A stretch of DNA of 64,000 nt from Apium graveolens (lineage: Eukaryota > Streptophyta > Magnoliopsida > Apiales > Apiaceae): the NCBI RefSeq assembly GCF_009905375.1, contig NC_133650.1, forward strand, positions 144,654,476 through 144,718,475, written 5' to 3'. Of the stretch, positions 60,819-64,000 are shown in pieces (the first letter of the stretch is position 1; every line of letters begins with the position of its first letter). A program made the position numbers and the translations under genes. A model generated the notes under the pieces. It was not told where the DNA came from. It ran no database searches and saw only the letters and a program-made list of their open reading frames with translations.

Positions 60819-62049
60819 ATGGCATCCAAGAGACAATGAACCCAAGTTAGCAGCAACACCACCGATTCTTCGAGTGTAGGCGGTGTGAGGCCTAGGTTTT
60901 CTACTCCGGAGGCTGAAGCGGAGTATACGAGGTTGCTGCCGAAGCTGATAGCCAAGGATAGAGAATTTCTACCATCGGGGAGGGATGGTAAGTTGCTTGA
61001 GATGATTCTGGAGATGGGTTGGGTTACTTTTTACGAGACACCCATTGTTGTGCCCATGAGTGTGGTTCACGAGTTTTACGCTAATGCGAAAGTAGACAAG
61101 AATGGTTTTACTGTGGTGAGGGGGTTGACGGTGGATTATAGTGCTGATTCTATTCGGAGGGTGATCAACCAGCCCGAGAGGAGGCCAGAACAGGAGGATT
61201 GGAATGCTAAGATGGGGGTGATTTTAACTTGGATTTGATTGTTGCTATCTCGTGTGTTTCTGAGACTCATTGGAAGTTCAAGAGAACACGAAGGAGTATG
61301 CCACTTTCCATGCCTCGTGCATGAACAGGTTTGCACGTGCATAAAATTCTTTTATTTGTGCCAACATCATGCCATCTTCTCATCTGCATGATGTTACTGT
61401 GGAGCGTGCACAGTTATTATGGAGGATTCTTCAGGGAGATTATGTGGATCTCGGATCGGTGATTTATCAGGGTATTTTGAGGTTTCTGCGAGGCAGCACT
61501 ACGGGCTCTATTCCCTATGCGTCTATTGTGACGAAGCTGTGTATGGCGGTTGGAGTTCATTGGCCCGCACACGAGCAGCTTCAGCTTCTTAGTGCTCTTA
61601 TTGATAGTTCTGCACTTTTAAGCATGCAGGAGTGGTACGATGGGAAGCCTGATCTGAAGGGGCTTGGTTACTCATATGATCACTTGCCGGGTGGACGGCC
61701 AGCACCTCAGAAATATGCTGGAGGGATGACTCAGGTGAGCAGGGCTGCTAGGAGAGCTCAGTTGGGTGATGCAGGTCCTTCGCGGTCGCAGCAGCAGCAG
61801 GATGTTGAGGATAGTGCTAGTTTGGGTTCAGCACAATATAGGCGCTTGATGAGGAGGATGGATGCGATGCATGACATCCATAGTAGGTTTGCACATAATC
61901 TTACCCAGGCATTGGGGACTGCATTCAGAGCCACATGAGTTGATATCCAATGGCCAGTATTCGGTGAGGACTCTGTGTACCCGCCTCCAGACACTCCTAA
62001 CACTCCTGACACTCTACCCATTGAGGGTGATGATCCTGGTTCCGAGTAG
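60819..62049 (+). pseudogene. Athila env-like extra ORF, broken
   Basis: Starts ATG at 60819 (MASKRQ) in a typical position downstream of pol. The N-terminal half (about 60880-61240) resembles the 'putative plant transposon protein' family found in Athila extra ORFs, with FTVVRGLTVDYSADSIRRV. The C-terminal half (61369-62049) has a helical region, a Gln run (SQQQQD) and a Pro/Thr-rich end (PPPDTPNTPDT). I see no membrane segment or signal peptide, so 'env' is only a positional label. Breaks: stops at 60837-60839, 61342-61344 and 61936-61938, and frameshifts near 61215 and 61278. The frame ends with TAG at 62047-62049. Function is unknown even in intact relatives. Confidence 0.75.
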
Positions 62050-63248
62050 GTATGCCTGATTCCTTACTATTACCTTCACTCGGGACAGTCAATATTTTAA
62101 GTTTGGGGGTGGTAGTTAAGGAATATATGTTGTGTGTGTTCATATAGTTTGCATATTCATGATAGTTTAGTTCATATAGTTGTATATTTGTCATGTAGTT
62201 TTTTATATATTTTGCATGTTAGTATATTGTATAGAGTTTCATGCATTTGTATTATAACATGATCCCTTAAGTTTGCTTTTCCGATTAATTTGTGATATTG
62301 ATGCAAGTGTAGTGATGTCGTATATAGTGATGTTAAGTCCTTTCGAGTTGATTTGCATGCTAGAGGCAATAAAAAATTCACCAAGTCTTATAGGTTGCTT
62401 GAGTGCTAGATCATGATCATGTCTTATTTGTTTGTCGAAGTTCAATCGCTTGTTTATATTTTAAATTTAGGATCATCTCTTAATGACAACATAACATGGA
62501 TATTTTTTTAAAAAAAATTGGAGATAAACATTGGATGTCATTGCTAGTTGTTGTGGCTAGATGTCAAATGGCTAGTAGCCGGCTCATTTTATATGAGTAA
62601 TCTAGGGTTGAGTGAGATGGAGCGAAACGCACTCGTTCAGAAATCATGTAAAAAGAAAAAGAAAAAAAAAGAAAAAGGAAAAGAAAAGAAAAATAAAAAT
62701 ACATATATATGTTGATGTATAATTGATCATGAGTGAGCTCTTTAATACTCGAGTTATTAAGTTCTTAGGGGACTTTGTGCCTAGTGACCTAAATCTCTTA
62801 TAGTCTGGGATCCACTAACCTAGCTCGCTACATGGGTATTATTACATAAGTCTTTTGTGGACCTCACTCATTGCATGATCAAATAAGCATATTTGTGATT
62901 ATTTATGTGTTGTGAATAAAAGCATGAATCCGTGTAATAACTCGGATATAAAAATTGAAGTGTTGTCAATCATTTTGAGTCTAGCGTTTATTCTATTTAT
63001 AACCTTGTGATTACCTTGATGAGTAGTAGTCATGATTATTGATCTAGTGGCGATAGTAGATCTGTTCAGCATTTGCACACACGCACGTTTCTGGCTTGTA
63101 AGTTGATTTGTGGGATTTGATTATTTTTTTGCGAATAACTGCATTTGTTGAGATGTTGCTCATCGGTTGGTTTAGTTATTCTGAGGGGATCGTTGTATTC
63201 ATGTAGTTGCATTCATGCATTTTTATTTCTTGTTCTTTGAGTCTGTTT
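62050..63248 (+). other. Athila 3' untranslated spacer
   Basis: About 1.2 kb of AT-rich sequence with no gene. It holds a polypurine-like motif, TTAAGTTTGGGGGTGG (62097-62112), and a poly-A/G run near 62645-62695. Confidence 0.6.
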
Positions 63249-63285
63249 ATGCTTGAGGACAAGCATCAGTTCAAGTTTGGGGGTG
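63249..63285 (+). promoter_or_regulatory. Hairpin plus polypurine tract of Athila E7
   Basis: ATGCTTG-AGGA-CAAGCAT (63249-63266) is a perfect 7-bp stem with an AGGA loop, 19 nt before the LTR. The tract TCAAGTTTGGGGGTG ends at the LTR start TGTTAAGTGG. The shape matches the chromovirus hairpins but the stem sequence differs. Confidence 0.75.
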
Positions 63286-63737
63286 TGTTAAGTGGCATTT
63301 ATGTCCACTTAGAATGCTCTATAAAGGCTCGGATTGGTGTTTTATACTCAAGTATTTTGTGTATTTGATTTATTTTTGTAGTATTTTGCATTTCAGGCAT
63401 AAATACGGGATAAAGAAGATTTAGCATTGCTTTTGTGCTAAATTTGTGTTAGAAAGGTGTCCTGGGAGTTTTCTCTTAGAATGCCATCAAAAACCAGCAA
63501 TTAAAAGAAAGCAAATCGATTTTTCCAAAACGTCAGCGCGCTCGCGTTGTGCTAACACGCAGCCGTGCCAGAGAAGCAAATGGACAGCGTGCCCGCGCTA
63601 GTGAAGCGTGCGGCCGCGCTGGGTCGAAAGCTGAGAATCCTGTTTCAAGTACAAGAGTGATTTTCTGGACTTCTCTTCTGATTGGGATGCTATATGAAGA
63701 CAACTTAAAGACGTTTTTCATAACATATCTAAAGGAG
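63286..63737 (+). repeat. Start of Athila 3' LTR
   Basis: TGTTAAGTGGCATTTATGTCC onward, 452 bp, interrupted by a Tat LTR. It contains a CpG-rich stretch (63530-63620) with GCGCGCTCGCG and GCGTGCCCGCGCT, related to the repeats at 60409. No gene. Confidence 0.75.
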
Positions 63738-64000
63738 TGATAGGGATAAATAAATCCTGATTGTATAATTAAATATTGTAAGGTGTGGGCTGCTAGGCCC
63801 AATAAGAAGATGTATGACATTCAGACCAAAAAGGTCAACACATTGATCAGGCCTGATGGACCAGATCAGGCCTGATGGAACAAAGAAGGCCCAAAAGCCC
63901 TGATTATTTATTAATTTCGTAATTAATAAATAAGGGAGGAAAACAACTATTAAGATAAGTCCTAGTGGGAATATAAATCCTTGTAGATTGGCCTCCAAGG
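63738..64000 (+). repeat. E8: 5' end of a second Tat LTR
   Basis: Matches 13088-13371 closely apart from a short deletion (near 63777). It starts TGATAGGGATAAATAAATCC and runs to the window edge. It is inserted in the Athila LTR; the flanking bases before it are AGGAG (63733-63737). Whether a full element or a solo LTR follows cannot be seen. Confidence 0.88.

Larger units (their letters stand above)
57697..63737 (+). mobile_element. E7: Athila-lineage Ty3/gypsy element, 3' half
   Basis: Resumes in pol just after the Tat LTR. It carries RT, RNase H, integrase, a GC-rich repeat spacer, an env-like ORF, a 1.2 kb 3' spacer, a hairpin and polypurine tract, and the first 452 bp of the 3' LTR, where E8 is inserted. 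RT reading VPKKGGITVV and the env-like downstream ORF are Athila traits. Its 5' half lies left of the window. It is the oldest layer of the nest. Confidence 0.87.

Overview
This 64 kb window is plant nuclear DNA made almost entirely of LTR retrotransposons nested inside one another. I recognise no host gene, rRNA, tRNA or CRISPR array. The long chromovirus LTRs (3.4-4.5 kb), the Tat, Athila and Copia lineages, initiator-Met-type primer binding sites and the AT-rich background point to a large, repeat-rich angiosperm genome, probably a eudicot. I cannot name the species.

Layout, outermost to innermost. (1) An Athila-lineage Ty3/gypsy element (E7, 57697-63737, +) is the host of the right side: pol remnant, env-like ORF, polypurine tract and start of the 3' LTR. 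(2) A Tat-lineage Ty3/gypsy element (E2, +) sits in Athila pol: pol 6237-9283, an antisense spliced extra gene 9616-11634, tandem repeats, and a 3' LTR split into 13088-13677 and 57443-57696. (3) Two elements sit in E2. E1 (1-6234, +) is a Tekay-type chromovirus with degraded pol and a 3.4 kb LTR. E3 (13678-57442, +) has about 4.45 kb LTRs around a 1.25 kb non-coding internal region. (4) The 3' LTR of E3 is split by a degenerate Copia element (E4, 20439-28483, +) and by an old Tekay-like chromovirus (E5, 29236-56318, +). (5) The 3' LTR of E5 is split by a young, almost intact Tekay-type chromovirus on the minus strand (E6, 41040-54558), with a perfect 5-bp target duplication. The nest is therefore five deep: Athila > Tat > E3 > E5 > E6. 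(6) The 5' end of a second Tat LTR (E8, 63738-64000) interrupts the Athila LTR and runs off the window.

All polyproteins are broken. E6 has only two nonsense codons, while E5 is barely recognisable. Nonsense codons are mostly of the kind made by cytosine deamination, as expected of methylated, silenced repeats.

The most interesting points are a short hairpin with a purine tetraloop 17-19 nt upstream of the 3' LTR in all four chromovirus-type elements and in Athila; a TATA-driven, four-exon antisense gene in the Tat element; an extra 135-codon ORF upstream of gag in the young chromovirus; phased TGACGTCA sites and CpG-rich palindromes in the Copia leader; and a microhomology deletion that removed the 5' end of E3.
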